A stretch of 64,000 nt of DNA from CAZDDB01 sp963843285 (GTDB taxonomy: Bacteria; Acidobacteriota; HRBIN11; JAKEFK01), in contig CAWJJO010000009.1 of assembly GCA_963843285.1 (NCBI GenBank), positions 1-64,000 of the forward strand. The letters run 5' to 3'. The position numbers and the translations under genes are program-made. Within the stretch, counting starts at the first letter, position 1; each line of letters begins with the position of its first letter. Positions 42,763-49,759 of the stretch are shown here, piece after piece. A model generated the notes under the pieces. That model did no database searches, was not told the DNA's origin, and was given only the letters and a program-made list of their open reading frames with translations.

Positions 42763-43331
42763 TTCTTGTCTGATCCTTCACAGCAATTGGTGCAATTCTT
42801 AGGATGGTAATCGAATACGGTACCATAGCGATCGAATTCGAAGTGGCAGCACCGAAGCAAGAGATCCTTGAGCAGACCTCTCGCGCGCTGAACTCTTGAT
42901 TTTACGGCTGATAAGGAAATCCCGAGCTTTTCTGCAACTTCCGCCTGTTTGATTCCTTTGAAATCAGCTAGAAGAAGCGCCTCTCTGTATTTACCGGGAA
43001 GTTTGTCGACCATTCCTCGGACCACAGGGGCAAGCTTTTCACTGATATCGCTGATCCCTGACTGCTCCAACGAAATAAGATCATCGGATGGTTCGACAAA
43101 CTCTCGCTGTTTTCGAAAGGAATCGATGATCGCGTTGCGAGCAATTCGGTAAATCCACGGAGCGAGTTTTTCTCGTTCTTTCAGCGAGCCGATCTGATTA
43201 TGAATTCTTAAAAACACATCGTGAAGCAAATCCTCGGCTGAAAATCGATCCGATACACGTTTGGAGATGAAAGCCTTCAGGGGATCCCTGAACTCCGTGT
43301 AGATCTTTTCAATATCCGGTGAACCGTCCAT
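42732..43331 (-). CDS. sigZ: ECF sigma factor SigZ
   Basis: 199 residues. Region 2 (LLHDVFLRIHNQIGSL, WIYRIARNAIIDSFRKQR) and region 4 (LPGKYREALLLADFKGIKQAEVAEKLGISLSAVKSRVQRAR) are clear. The Cys-rich tail (LLRCCHFEFDRYG, then YHPKNCTNC) is the hallmark of SigZ and may sense metal or thiols. It is second in an operon after the ArsI-type lyase gene, with a strong hairpin between. This suggests that SigZ is made under arsenic stress. Confidence 0.87.
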   Translation of the reverse strand: MDGSPDIEKIYTEFRDPLKAFISKRVSDRFSAEDLLHDVFLRIHNQIGSLKEREKLAPWIYRIARNAIIDSFRKQREFVEPSDDLISLEQSGISDISEKLAPVVRGMVDKLPGKYREALLLADFKGIKQAEVAEKLGISLSAVKSRVQRARGLLKDLLLRCCHFEFDRYGTVFDYHPKNCTNCCEGSDKNQSCSFTLRR

Positions 43332-43343
43332 ACACCCTCATCA

Positions 43344-43369
43344 GGAAGGGTGGATTGTACCACCCTTCC
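43344..43369 (-). promoter_or_regulatory. Perfect 10-bp stem hairpin between arsI and sigZ
   Basis: GGAAGGGTGG-ATTGTA-CCACCCTTCC. There is no following T tract on the minus strand, so it is not a classic terminator. It ends 12 nt upstream of the sigZ start and may stabilise RNA or adjust sigZ translation. Confidence 0.6.
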
Positions 43370-43381
43370 AATTACAAGTGA

Positions 43382-43819
43382 TTACTTGCAACAGGCGTTC
43401 GCGGCAGGCGACGAAATTGCTGTTTTCAGCTGGATGTCGGGCCGGGTGTCGCCAACTTTCACCGTAAATACTTCCCATTCATTGCCGTTGGGGTCCTTCA
43501 CCCAAACTTTATCCTGCAGAGCGTAGCAGCAATCTGTATTGACCTCTTCGCGGGTCAGAAGTCCAGCCGCTTTCAGCCTCGCAGTCGCAGCAACAACATG
43601 ATCGGTAGACGGCACCTGAATTCCGAGATGATTCAGCGCGCCTTTGGAACTGACCGCGCCTTCATTCAGCGTCAGATTCAGTCCCGGGTTGTCGACGTCG
43701 AATTTCGCATATCCCGGCTTCAATTTTACAGGGTCCTTCCCGAAGAATGTCCTGTAGAAAGCGACCGATTCGGCAAACTTTTCCGTATTGAGCGCCAGAT
43801 GAACTTTTAAGTTATCCAT
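43382..43819 (-). CDS. arsI: ArsI/CadI-type VOC metalloenzyme (C-As lyase family)
   Basis: 145 residues from ATG 43819 (GGAGG upstream). A two-module vicinal-oxygen-chelate fold: metal residues H7, H64 and E116 (KVHLALN, LNHLGIQV, NEWEVF) and the substrate-binding cysteine pair C97-C98 (NTDCCYA). The C-terminus adds NACCK. ArsI cleaves methyl from trivalent organoarsenicals; CadI relatives are cadmium-induced. It is first gene of an operon with sigZ. An ACR3 pump relic 175 nt upstream supports an arsenic context. Confidence 0.88.
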   Translation of the reverse strand: MDNLKVHLALNTEKFAESVAFYRTFFGKDPVKLKPGYAKFDVDNPGLNLTLNEGAVSSKGALNHLGIQVPSTDHVVAATARLKAAGLLTREEVNTDCCYALQDKVWVKDPNGNEWEVFTVKVGDTRPDIQLKTAISSPAANACCK

Positions 43820-43994
43820 TTTCGTTTTCCTCCTGATTTTTGTCTCTCTCCATAATACAGACGGAGATTTTGGAAAAGGATGCAAAATGAACCAGGATTA
43901 GCTTGACAAATTCATCGGTACATCGAAAACTTCGTTTGGGCAAACTAGATCAAAATATCGAAATCTATGAATCAGAGTCTCTCACCTGAAAATC

Positions 43995-44389
43995 CGCTCG
44001 AGTTCGCTCAATGATCTCCTGATGTTGTTCTTATTTGCCCCCATTGTGGCCCTCCTTGTGAAGGGCACAAGCAATCTCCTGGTGCCGTTTCGCATTTTGG
44101 TCTATAGCGTCTTCTTTTATTGTGATTCCACTTCTTCTTGCCGAAGCTCTTTAAAGTTCCGCACAACGTTGCGGCTCCAGGCGCGCTGATTGGCGCCAGC
44201 AACTTCTTTGAGCTTGCGGTGGCAACTGCAATCGCGCTATTTGGCCCGGGATCGGGAGCCGCGCTTGCCACTGTTGTAGGCGTTCTTGTCGAGGTTCCGG
44301 TCATGCTTTCGGTTTGTTCCTTTTGTAACCGGACGCGTCACTGGTTCGAGATCCCAACTGTCGGTCTGAAGAAAGACTTCGAATTCTAA
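43995..44389 (+). pseudogene. ACR3 arsenite efflux pump relic
   Basis: SLNDLLMLFLFAPIVALLV with VYSVFFY corresponds to a middle part of ACR3. Then about 80 residues are deleted and frame is lost. The end is well kept: KVPHNVAAPGALIGASNFFE, LFGPGSGAALATVVGVLVEV, MLSVCSFCNRTRHWF. ACR3 proteins have about 350 residues; about 130 are left. The conserved transport Cys region early in the protein is missing. It is divergent from arsI and converges with the BtpA gene, whose stop it overlaps. Confidence 0.82.
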
Positions 44390-45192
44390 CTTCTGCCGGT
44401 GACCATGCGCACGGCATCCATCAGTGCGTTCAGTCGCTCCGGGACAACACGTTCCTGAGCCGCCATGCTGTGTTTCAGGGCTGTGCCCACGATAGCGCCG
44501 TCTGCGTAGCGCATCAGGTCGCGCACGTTCTGAGGGTTGGTGCCGCTTCCCACCAACAACGGGAAATCGGCAACAGCGTCTCGCACTTCGGACAGATCAT
44601 CCAGCGTGGGGCTATCGCCCGTAACCTTGCCGGAGACAACGACGGCATCAGCTCGATGCGCGATTGCTTGCCGCGCGGACGTGCTCAATGATTTCCCGGG
44701 CTCCAGCAATTCGCTGTATTTGACCTGAATATCGGTGAGCAGGGCGACATTTTCTGCTCCGATCTGTTTGCGATACGCAATGACAGCATCCGGCTTCGGC
44801 TCGATCACGCCTGCTTTAATTCGTACCTTGTCCACGAAAAAATCCAATCGGACAAATTGCGCACCCGTCACCTTCGCGATCGCAAGCGAAGCGCGCCAAT
44901 CGTTCAGCAATACTTCCAAGCCGACCGGCACGCTCGCATGTCGCGCGACTTCGTGCGCGACACGGGTGAACGACGCGACAATTTCAGGACCGACAATCAA
45001 TTGATGCGGACGATCGTAATCGTTCTCGACACATACACCGTCCACTCCACCTGCCTGCAACGTATCGAGATCGGCAAGAGCGCGCTCGATGACTGCCTCC
45101 ACGCTGGTGAATTCAGGATAGCCCAGTAGCGGCGGCAACGCGATCATACCGATCACCACTTTTGGATTGTGAAAGATATTTCGAAATAACAT
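44386..45192 (-). CDS. btpA: BtpA/SgcQ-family TIM-barrel protein
   Basis: 268 residues. Family segments are VIGMIALPPLLGYPEF, GVDGVCVENDYDRPHQLIVGPEIVASF, RLDFFVDKVRIKAG, DIQVKYSELL, ADAVVVSGKVTGDSP and GSGTNPQNVRDLMRYADGAIVGTALK. BtpA is needed for photosystem I stability in cyanobacteria; the enzyme role of SgcQ relatives is unknown. It lies downstream of a PfkB-family kinase on the same strand, a pairing that suggests nucleoside or sugar-phosphate catabolism. The ribosome site AGGA is provided by a repeat. Confidence 0.88.
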   Translation of the reverse strand: MLFRNIFHNPKVVIGMIALPPLLGYPEFTSVEAVIERALADLDTLQAGGVDGVCVENDYDRPHQLIVGPEIVASFTRVAHEVARHASVPVGLEVLLNDWRASLAIAKVTGAQFVRLDFFVDKVRIKAGVIEPKPDAVIAYRKQIGAENVALLTDIQVKYSELLEPGKSLSTSARQAIAHRADAVVVSGKVTGDSPTLDDLSEVRDAVADFPLLVGSGTNPQNVRDLMRYADGAIVGTALKHSMAAQERVVPERLNALMDAVRMVTGRS

Positions 45193-45194
45193 TC

Positions 45195-45222
45195 CTTTGT
45201 GCCCTTCGTGCCTTTGTGGTTA
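45195..45222. repeat. Dispersed CCACAAAGGCACGAAGGGCACAAAG-type repeat
   Basis: On the minus strand AACCACAAAGGCACGAAGGG then CACAAAGGA. It fills the gap between the PfkB and BtpA genes and is related to the repeat pair at 17980-18052. Confidence 0.65.
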
Positions 45223-45230
45223 TCTCCTTC

Positions 45231-46055
45231 CTATCCTAACGCACCGTAGTGTTGCAGCACAGGCGCCGCCTGTTGAGCGCCGCATTCCAGCGCGTGGCGG
45301 ACGTCGCCAATTTTCCAATACGATACGGTGAACGCTGCTTGAAACGCGTCGCCGCAACCGGTGGAATCTACCGTATTGGCCACTTCAAGGGATGGCTGAT
45401 CAAACGGCTCACCCTTTACCAGCGCCACACTTCCCTTCGCGCCGAGAGTCACAACGATCAGACAGTGTGAGGATCGGGAAAGCGGACGAAGCCGCTCCAC
45501 CATTTCGGGATCGCCGCTCACGAAGGCAATGGTCAATCGCTCGTGAAGTTGTTCAACAACACCGATGTTCTTGTCGTAATCCGAAAGATCGAGAAAATCC
45601 GCGACATGCCATCCATCAAACGGAAGTGTCTCCATCACCTGGCGGAATAACGATTCTGTCTGTTGAAACAGCGCAGATACCAGCACATTATGGAACTTCA
45701 CGAAATGCAGATCGGCCGGCTGCAGGGTAAAGTTTTCAAGTACTCCAGCGTCATAACCACCCGGCGGAAAGAAGCGTTCGCCATTCGCCGTCAACAGGAT
45801 GTTTTGCCGGGCGGTCGAGCCGCGCTCCACCAGTACGTGTGATGCATCGACACCTTCGGCCCCGAGTTTTTCAAGGATGCGCGCGCTGTGATCGTCACCG
45901 ATCCGGCTCACAAGCGAAACGGCTTCCGCGCCGCACCTTCTGCTTTGAACGGCAAAGTTCAGCGAAATGCCGCCGACAAACTGCCGCTGCAGATCAAGAT
46001 AATGATCGATCGTGGACTCGCCTACCGAAGCAATGCGCAAGGGCACTATGCTCAT
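45231..46055 (-). CDS. PfkB-family carbohydrate kinase (FrlD-like)
   Basis: 274 residues. N-terminal glycine motif VGGISLNFAVQSRRCGAEAV, RQNILLT and the C-terminal anion hole DSTGCGDAFQAAF with catalytic Asp identify a ribokinase-family kinase. FVKFHNVLVSALFQQTES and WHVADFLDLSDYDKN resemble fructoselysine-type kinases. ATG 46055 (MSIVPLRIASVG) is preferred because a TATAAT box lies 7 nt upstream and there is no ribosome site. Followed 38 nt later by BtpA on the same strand. Confidence 0.85.
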   Translation of the reverse strand: MSIVPLRIASVGESTIDHYLDLQRQFVGGISLNFAVQSRRCGAEAVSLVSRIGDDHSARILEKLGAEGVDASHVLVERGSTARQNILLTANGERFFPPGGYDAGVLENFTLQPADLHFVKFHNVLVSALFQQTESLFRQVMETLPFDGWHVADFLDLSDYDKNIGVVEQLHERLTIAFVSGDPEMVERLRPLSRSSHCLIVVTLGAKGSVALVKGEPFDQPSLEVANTVDSTGCGDAFQAAFTVSYWKIGDVRHALECGAQQAAPVLQHYGALG

Positions 46056-46062
46056 GCGGCGC

Positions 46063-46068
46063 ATTATA
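46063..46068 (-). promoter_or_regulatory. -10 box TATAAT before the PfkB gene
   Basis: TATAAT, GCGCCGC (7 nt), ATG 46055. Same architecture as the kinase start at 7815. Confidence 0.55.
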
Positions 46069-46090
46069 CAACGCGGATAGGATCATTTAC

Positions 46091-46140
46091 TTGCAGGCCG
46101 GACGCCTGCGCTCCATACGCCTGCGCTGCAAGCGCGAGCC
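46091..46140. repeat. GC-rich GACGCCTGCGCTCCAT repeat cluster
   Basis: GCAGGCCGGACGCCTGCG, then the 16-mer GACGCCTGCGCTCCAT (46101-46116) and a second ACGCCTGCGCTGCA. The same 16-mer occurs at 60697-60712. It lies at the 3' end of the DinB gene. Confidence 0.7.
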
Positions 46141-46641
46141 CTACTGCAGGCTGGAAGCCTTCGGTTTAGATTGCCATTCCTCACGCAGCGCTTCCAGCTC
46201 CGCTTTATGACTCCGGTCATGCTCCAGCATCATGTCCATCAGCTGATTCATCGTGATCATACCAAATGTGCCGAATCGCCCGCGCCGGAGAAGCTGATCC
46301 TCCGTCAGTTGTGCCAGCAGTGTAATCGATGCGTTCCTCGTTTGTTCAAATGCATCCAGAGCTGCTGCAGGATCCTGAGAAAGATAATCGCTTTCCTTTG
46401 CGACTTTTTCTCCGTCAAACTCCGCAAGATCAGGACGATCTTCCTGAAGGATGCGCTGAATTCGTACCAAATAGCCTTGCTGCTCCAGATCGCGCAAATG
46501 GCAAATTTGTTCGGTCAGGCTGAAAGCTCCATCGGCCGATCGAATTTTCCGGAAAGAAGCGCCGGTTTCCTGAAAGACTTGACGCAAGAATCGCGGCAGA
46601 TCCCCCAGCTCGCTGATCTTTTGCGCTGCCAATGTTTCCAT
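46141..46641 (-). CDS. DinB-family protein
   Basis: 166 residues from ATG 46641, with GGAGG 8 nt upstream. A helical bundle with FSLTEQICHLRDLEQQGYLVR and MLEHDRSHKAELEAL gives the three histidines of the DinB metal site. Divergent from the ArsR-family gene, and the perfect palindrome at 46672-46695 lies between, so ArsR probably represses this gene too. Function unknown. Confidence 0.82.
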   Translation of the reverse strand: METLAAQKISELGDLPRFLRQVFQETGASFRKIRSADGAFSLTEQICHLRDLEQQGYLVRIQRILQEDRPDLAEFDGEKVAKESDYLSQDPAAALDAFEQTRNASITLLAQLTEDQLLRRGRFGTFGMITMNQLMDMMLEHDRSHKAELEALREEWQSKPKASSLQ

Positions 46642-46671
46642 CACGACAACCTCCATCTATGATATACTCGG

Positions 46672-46695
46672 TATGGTAACCATATGGTTACCATA
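46672..46695. promoter_or_regulatory. Perfect 24-bp palindromic operator
   Basis: TATGGTAAC-CATATG-GTTACCATA is fully self-complementary. It is placed between the divergent DinB (46641) and ArsR (46711) starts and overlaps the likely -10 regions. It is almost certainly the ArsR operator. Confidence 0.82.
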
Positions 46696-46710
46696 AGTCA
46701 AGAGGGACAA

Positions 46711-47058
46711 ATGCAGACAGACACAACGACCCTTGTTTTCCGTGCGCTTGCGGATCCAACGCGACGCATGATTCTGGAGAAGATCGCAGTCCAGCCGATC
46801 CACGTTGCAAAGTTGACACAGCAGTTCCCGATCAGTCGTCCGGCGATTTCCAAACACCTGGGGGTATTGAAAGATGCGGGGCTCGTGAGTTATACAGAGA
46901 TCGGGAAGAAACGGATGTACCGCATGGAACCGGACCGGCTGAGTCTGGCCGACCGGTGGCTCGAACATTATCGCCACTTCTGGCAAGAGAGCCTGCGGAA
47001 TTTGAAAGTACATGTAGAATCGAGCCATCCGTCCGGGAAAAAGCGGCTGCGAAAATGA
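46711..47058 (+). CDS. ArsR-family repressor
   Basis: 115 residues from ATG 46711 (GAGGGACAA). Winged helix: VFRALADPTRRMILEKIAVQ, VAKLTQQFPISRPAISKHLGVLKDAGLVSYTEIGKKRMYRME. No CxC metal motif is present, so it is of the SRPBCC-associated type, not a metal sensor. It overlaps the following SRPBCC gene by ATGA (47055-47058), so the two are coupled. The operator at 46672 suggests autoregulation. Confidence 0.9.
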   Translation: MQTDTTTLVFRALADPTRRMILEKIAVQPIHVAKLTQQFPISRPAISKHLGVLKDAGLVSYTEIGKKRMYRMEPDRLSLADRWLEHYRHFWQESLRNLKVHVESSHPSGKKRLRK

Positions 47059-48173
47059 AAGAGAAACTTGTAGACATTGAGATCTTGATCCGGCAATCTC
47101 CGGAAGTCATCTTTCACTCCTTAACGGATCCTGATGTAGTCAAACTCTGGTGGCGTTCGCCTGATTTTTATCACGTATCCGAATTTCATCTGGATCCAAT
47201 GCAGGGAGGCGAATGGCACATGCATGCTGTGGGTTACGATCAAAAATCATTTCAGGTGAAAGGGACCGTGCTGGAGTATGAACGGCCGCGCGCTCTTTCG
47301 TTTACATGGAACGCAACCTTCCATGCGATGGCAACTACAACCGTGCGGATCACACTCTCTCCGGTTCCGGAAGGCACTCTCTTGCGTCTCGTTCACTCCG
47401 GATTTCAGGGGGACACCGTCGGGTATGATCCCCACGTTTACGGATGGCCTCACGTTCTTCGATGGCTTGAACGCTACTTCAAGGAGAAGACAGTTCACCA
47501 CACATGGAGAGAGATTGCCCGAATGATCGATCACGCTCTACTCAATCCCACTCTAACAATCGATCAACTGGAGCAAGGAATTCAGATCGCGCTCAAATAT
47601 GAAGTGGCGAGTGTTTGCATCCTGCCCTTTTACTTAAAACGTTGCGCAGTCATGCTGAAAGGAAGCAATGTCAAGGCAAGCACGACGATCGGATTCCCTC
47701 ACGGCGCGCACAGCACAGCGGCCAAGCTTGCAGAGACCGTACAGGCTCTGGATGACGGTGGGGAGGAACTCGACTGCGTAGTAAACATCAATCAGGTACT
47801 CAGCGGCAACTGGGATTATGTGCGAGCCGATATCAAAGCTGTGATCGATGTGACACACGCTCGCGGGCAAAGAGTGAAAGTTATTTTTGAGAACTGTTAT
47901 TTGAATGACGATCAAAAAATCCGGCTCTGTGAGATTTGCGGCGAGCTAAACGCGGATTGGGTAAAGACATCCACCGGCTTCGGAACCGGCGGAGCCACAC
48001 TGGAAGATGCAAAGCTCATGCGTGCACACTCACCTTCCCATGTGCAAGTAAAAGCAGCAGGTGGAATCAAGGATCTGGATGCCCTGCTCGCATTTCGCGC
48101 ACTCGGAGTCACGCGAATCGGATGTTCACGCACAACGGAGATCCTGGAAGACTGCAAGCGAAGACTGGGTTGA
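47055..48173 (+). CDS. deoC: SRPBCC domain - deoxyribose-phosphate aldolase (DeoC) fusion
   Basis: 372 residues in one open frame. Residues 1-145 are an AHSA1-like SRPBCC domain (IEILIRQSPEVIFHSLTD, LWWRSPDFYHVSEFHLDP, TVLEYERPRALSFTW). Residues 152-372 are a complete class I aldolase: MIDHALLNPTLT, TIGFPHGAHST, D240 in LDCVVNINQVLSG, Schiff-base K303 in DWVKTSTGFGTGG and K333 in VKAAGGIKD. DeoC splits 2-deoxyribose 5-phosphate to glyceraldehyde 3-phosphate and acetaldehyde. ATG 47055 overlaps the ArsR stop. An internal start at Met 156 (47520-47522) could make free DeoC. The fusion is unusual. Confidence 0.82.
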   Translation: MKEKLVDIEILIRQSPEVIFHSLTDPDVVKLWWRSPDFYHVSEFHLDPMQGGEWHMHAVGYDQKSFQVKGTVLEYERPRALSFTWNATFHAMATTTVRITLSPVPEGTLLRLVHSGFQGDTVGYDPHVYGWPHVLRWLERYFKEKTVHHTWREIARMIDHALLNPTLTIDQLEQGIQIALKYEVASVCILPFYLKRCAVMLKGSNVKASTTIGFPHGAHSTAAKLAETVQALDDGGEELDCVVNINQVLSGNWDYVRADIKAVIDVTHARGQRVKVIFENCYLNDDQKIRLCEICGELNADWVKTSTGFGTGGATLEDAKLMRAHSPSHVQVKAAGGIKDLDALLAFRALGVTRIGCSRTTEILEDCKRRLG

Positions 48174-48209
48174 GCCGCGCCAATCTGCAGTCAGAGCCGA
48201 ATGGATCGA

Positions 48210-49073
48210 TCAACTCCAACTTACTTCGGACGCCCATTGTTGAAACGATGTAGGCGGGATGCCATAAGCTTTGGCGTTGCCTGCAATGTCCGCGTTGTAG
48301 CCCACCCGATCGAACCATTCCAGCATCAGCGCGTAGTCTTCGCTGAATTTTCGGACCTCTTCAATCGGAGCGCGTACAAAACCAACCTTCTTGCCCGTGG
48401 CCCGGCTGAGAATTTGAGCTGCTTCCGGCATCGTCTTTTCATCCCCGGCGATATCGATTGCGCGGCCGTTCCATTGTTCGTGTTTTTCAAAAGCAAGGGC
48501 GCCGTACTTTCCGATATCTTTGACGGCAATCATCTGCAATTTTGTTTCCGGCTTGATTGCCATCGCCAGATTGCCCTGATCGATGCCTGGTTTGAACCAG
48601 GGAGACAACAAGTTTTCCATGAAAAATACCGGTCTGAAAATCGCATACGATGAGAAACCAAGACTGCGTATTGTTTCTTCAACTCGCCATTTGTTATCGA
48701 AATGAGGTATGCCCGTCTTCCGGTGCGCTGAAGCAACAGAACCATATACGAAATGCTCTACTCCCGCTTTTTTGGCAAGATTGGCGAAATGTTTTCCCTG
48801 CTCTTCTTCCTTTTCTACACCAGCTTCCCACGTATTTTGAACTGAAAAGGCGCCCCATACACCGGCCAGGGCTTTTTCAAGGGAAGCGGAATTGTCCAAA
48901 TCTCCCGCTACGACTTCTGCATTTAGTTTCGACAAGGCAGCCGCCTTAGGGCTGTCCGGTTTTCGTGTTAACGCGCGAATCCGATAACCGTGGGACAATA
49001 GCTCATGCGCGATGGCGCCGCCCTGTTGCCCTGTGGCTCCCGTAATCAAAATGATGTCCTTATTCTTATCCAT
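48210..49073 (-). CDS. NmrA-like NAD(P)-binding protein
   Basis: 287 residues from ATG 49073, with AGGAGG upstream. The Rossmann start ILITGATGQQGGAIAHELLSHG, the GDLDN loop, VEHFVYGSVASAHRKTGI and FRPVFFMENLL are characteristic of NmrA/HSCARG atypical short-chain dehydrogenases, which often bind NADP as redox sensors. Convergent with the SRPBCC-DeoC gene. No regulatory partner. Confidence 0.88.
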   Translation of the reverse strand: MDKNKDIILITGATGQQGGAIAHELLSHGYRIRALTRKPDSPKAAALSKLNAEVVAGDLDNSASLEKALAGVWGAFSVQNTWEAGVEKEEEQGKHFANLAKKAGVEHFVYGSVASAHRKTGIPHFDNKWRVEETIRSLGFSSYAIFRPVFFMENLLSPWFKPGIDQGNLAMAIKPETKLQMIAVKDIGKYGALAFEKHEQWNGRAIDIAGDEKTMPEAAQILSRATGKKVGFVRAPIEEVRKFSEDYALMLEWFDRVGYNADIAGNAKAYGIPPTSFQQWASEVSWS

Positions 49074-49182
49074 TGAAATTCCTCCTACTTGCATGCATAA
49101 ATGTAGGAATTTCCGATTCTATTTTCAATCCTCCCGAAGGTTCCTTTGCGCGTGCAAGACACGTCTGGTCCTGTTCAGCTCT

Positions 49183-49656
49183 TCAAGGTTCTTTCGGCAG
49201 TGCGATGGAGGCCTGGCCAAACACGTATTTCCATCCGTCCTTGGTACGCACATACGTGTCACTAAACCACAACTTCCGATCGAATGAACCACGCTCTTTG
49301 GTACTGCCCTTCACCCACAGCTTTGCCGTTACGACTGCCGTGTCGCCCCACACACGCACTTTCTGCGAGTTGTCCACTTCGACCTGCTGCTCCCACGTGA
49401 TCGTAGCCTCGCGAGCTTCTCTGATTAGATCCGGTTTCGTATACACGGTGCCATTTCCCAGAACCAGCACAAAATCGTCGGCCAGAATTCGGTCCATCGT
49501 CTCCGCGTCGTTGCGCGCAACGGCTGCCTGGTATTCAGTGTCCAGCGCTGCGACTGCCTTTTCATCGTCCCCTGAAGCGCCGAATCCGGCAGGCGCCGAC
49601 GCGAGCAGTGCTCCTCCTGTAAGAGCCAGCATCAAAATAAAAGTTAGAGTTTGCAT
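49183..49656 (-). CDS. Secreted SnoaL-like (NTF2-fold) protein
   Basis: 157 residues with a signal peptide (TFILMLALTGGALLASAPAG). NTF2-like cone: LDTEYQAAVARNDAETMDRILADDFVLVLGNGTVYTKPDLI and VRVWGDTAVVTAKLWVKG, ending WKYVFGQASIALP. Family DUF4440/SnoaL. Ligand unknown. It is divergent from the MocR gene with 100 nt between. Confidence 0.8.
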   Translation of the reverse strand: MQTLTFILMLALTGGALLASAPAGFGASGDDEKAVAALDTEYQAAVARNDAETMDRILADDFVLVLGNGTVYTKPDLIREAREATITWEQQVEVDNSQKVRVWGDTAVVTAKLWVKGSTKERGSFDRKLWFSDTYVRTKDGWKYVFGQASIALPKEP

Positions 49657-49719
49657 GATTGTTTCTCCTGAGTATTTGTTTGATTCCGAAAATGTATCAT
49701 CTTGAATGGCTCCAACAAA

Positions 49720-49755
49720 GTACCACTATTAGAAATTTCTATAGTACCATTATAG
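49720..49755 (+). promoter_or_regulatory. Direct repeat GTACCA-N-TAT(T)AG, 24 bp apart, upstream of MocR
   Basis: GTACCACTATTAG starts at 49720 and GTACCATTATAG at 49744. MocR/GabR/PdxR-type regulators usually bind two direct repeats near their own promoter. A TATAGT-like -10 lies between them. Confidence 0.6.
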
Positions 49756-49759
49756 ACTG

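Noticed and set aside
47055..48173. Possibility that the SRPBCC-DeoC fusion is only a sequencing artefact
   Set aside because: The frame is continuous through both domains and the alternative frame at 47500 gives no better DeoC start. It was kept as a fusion with caution.
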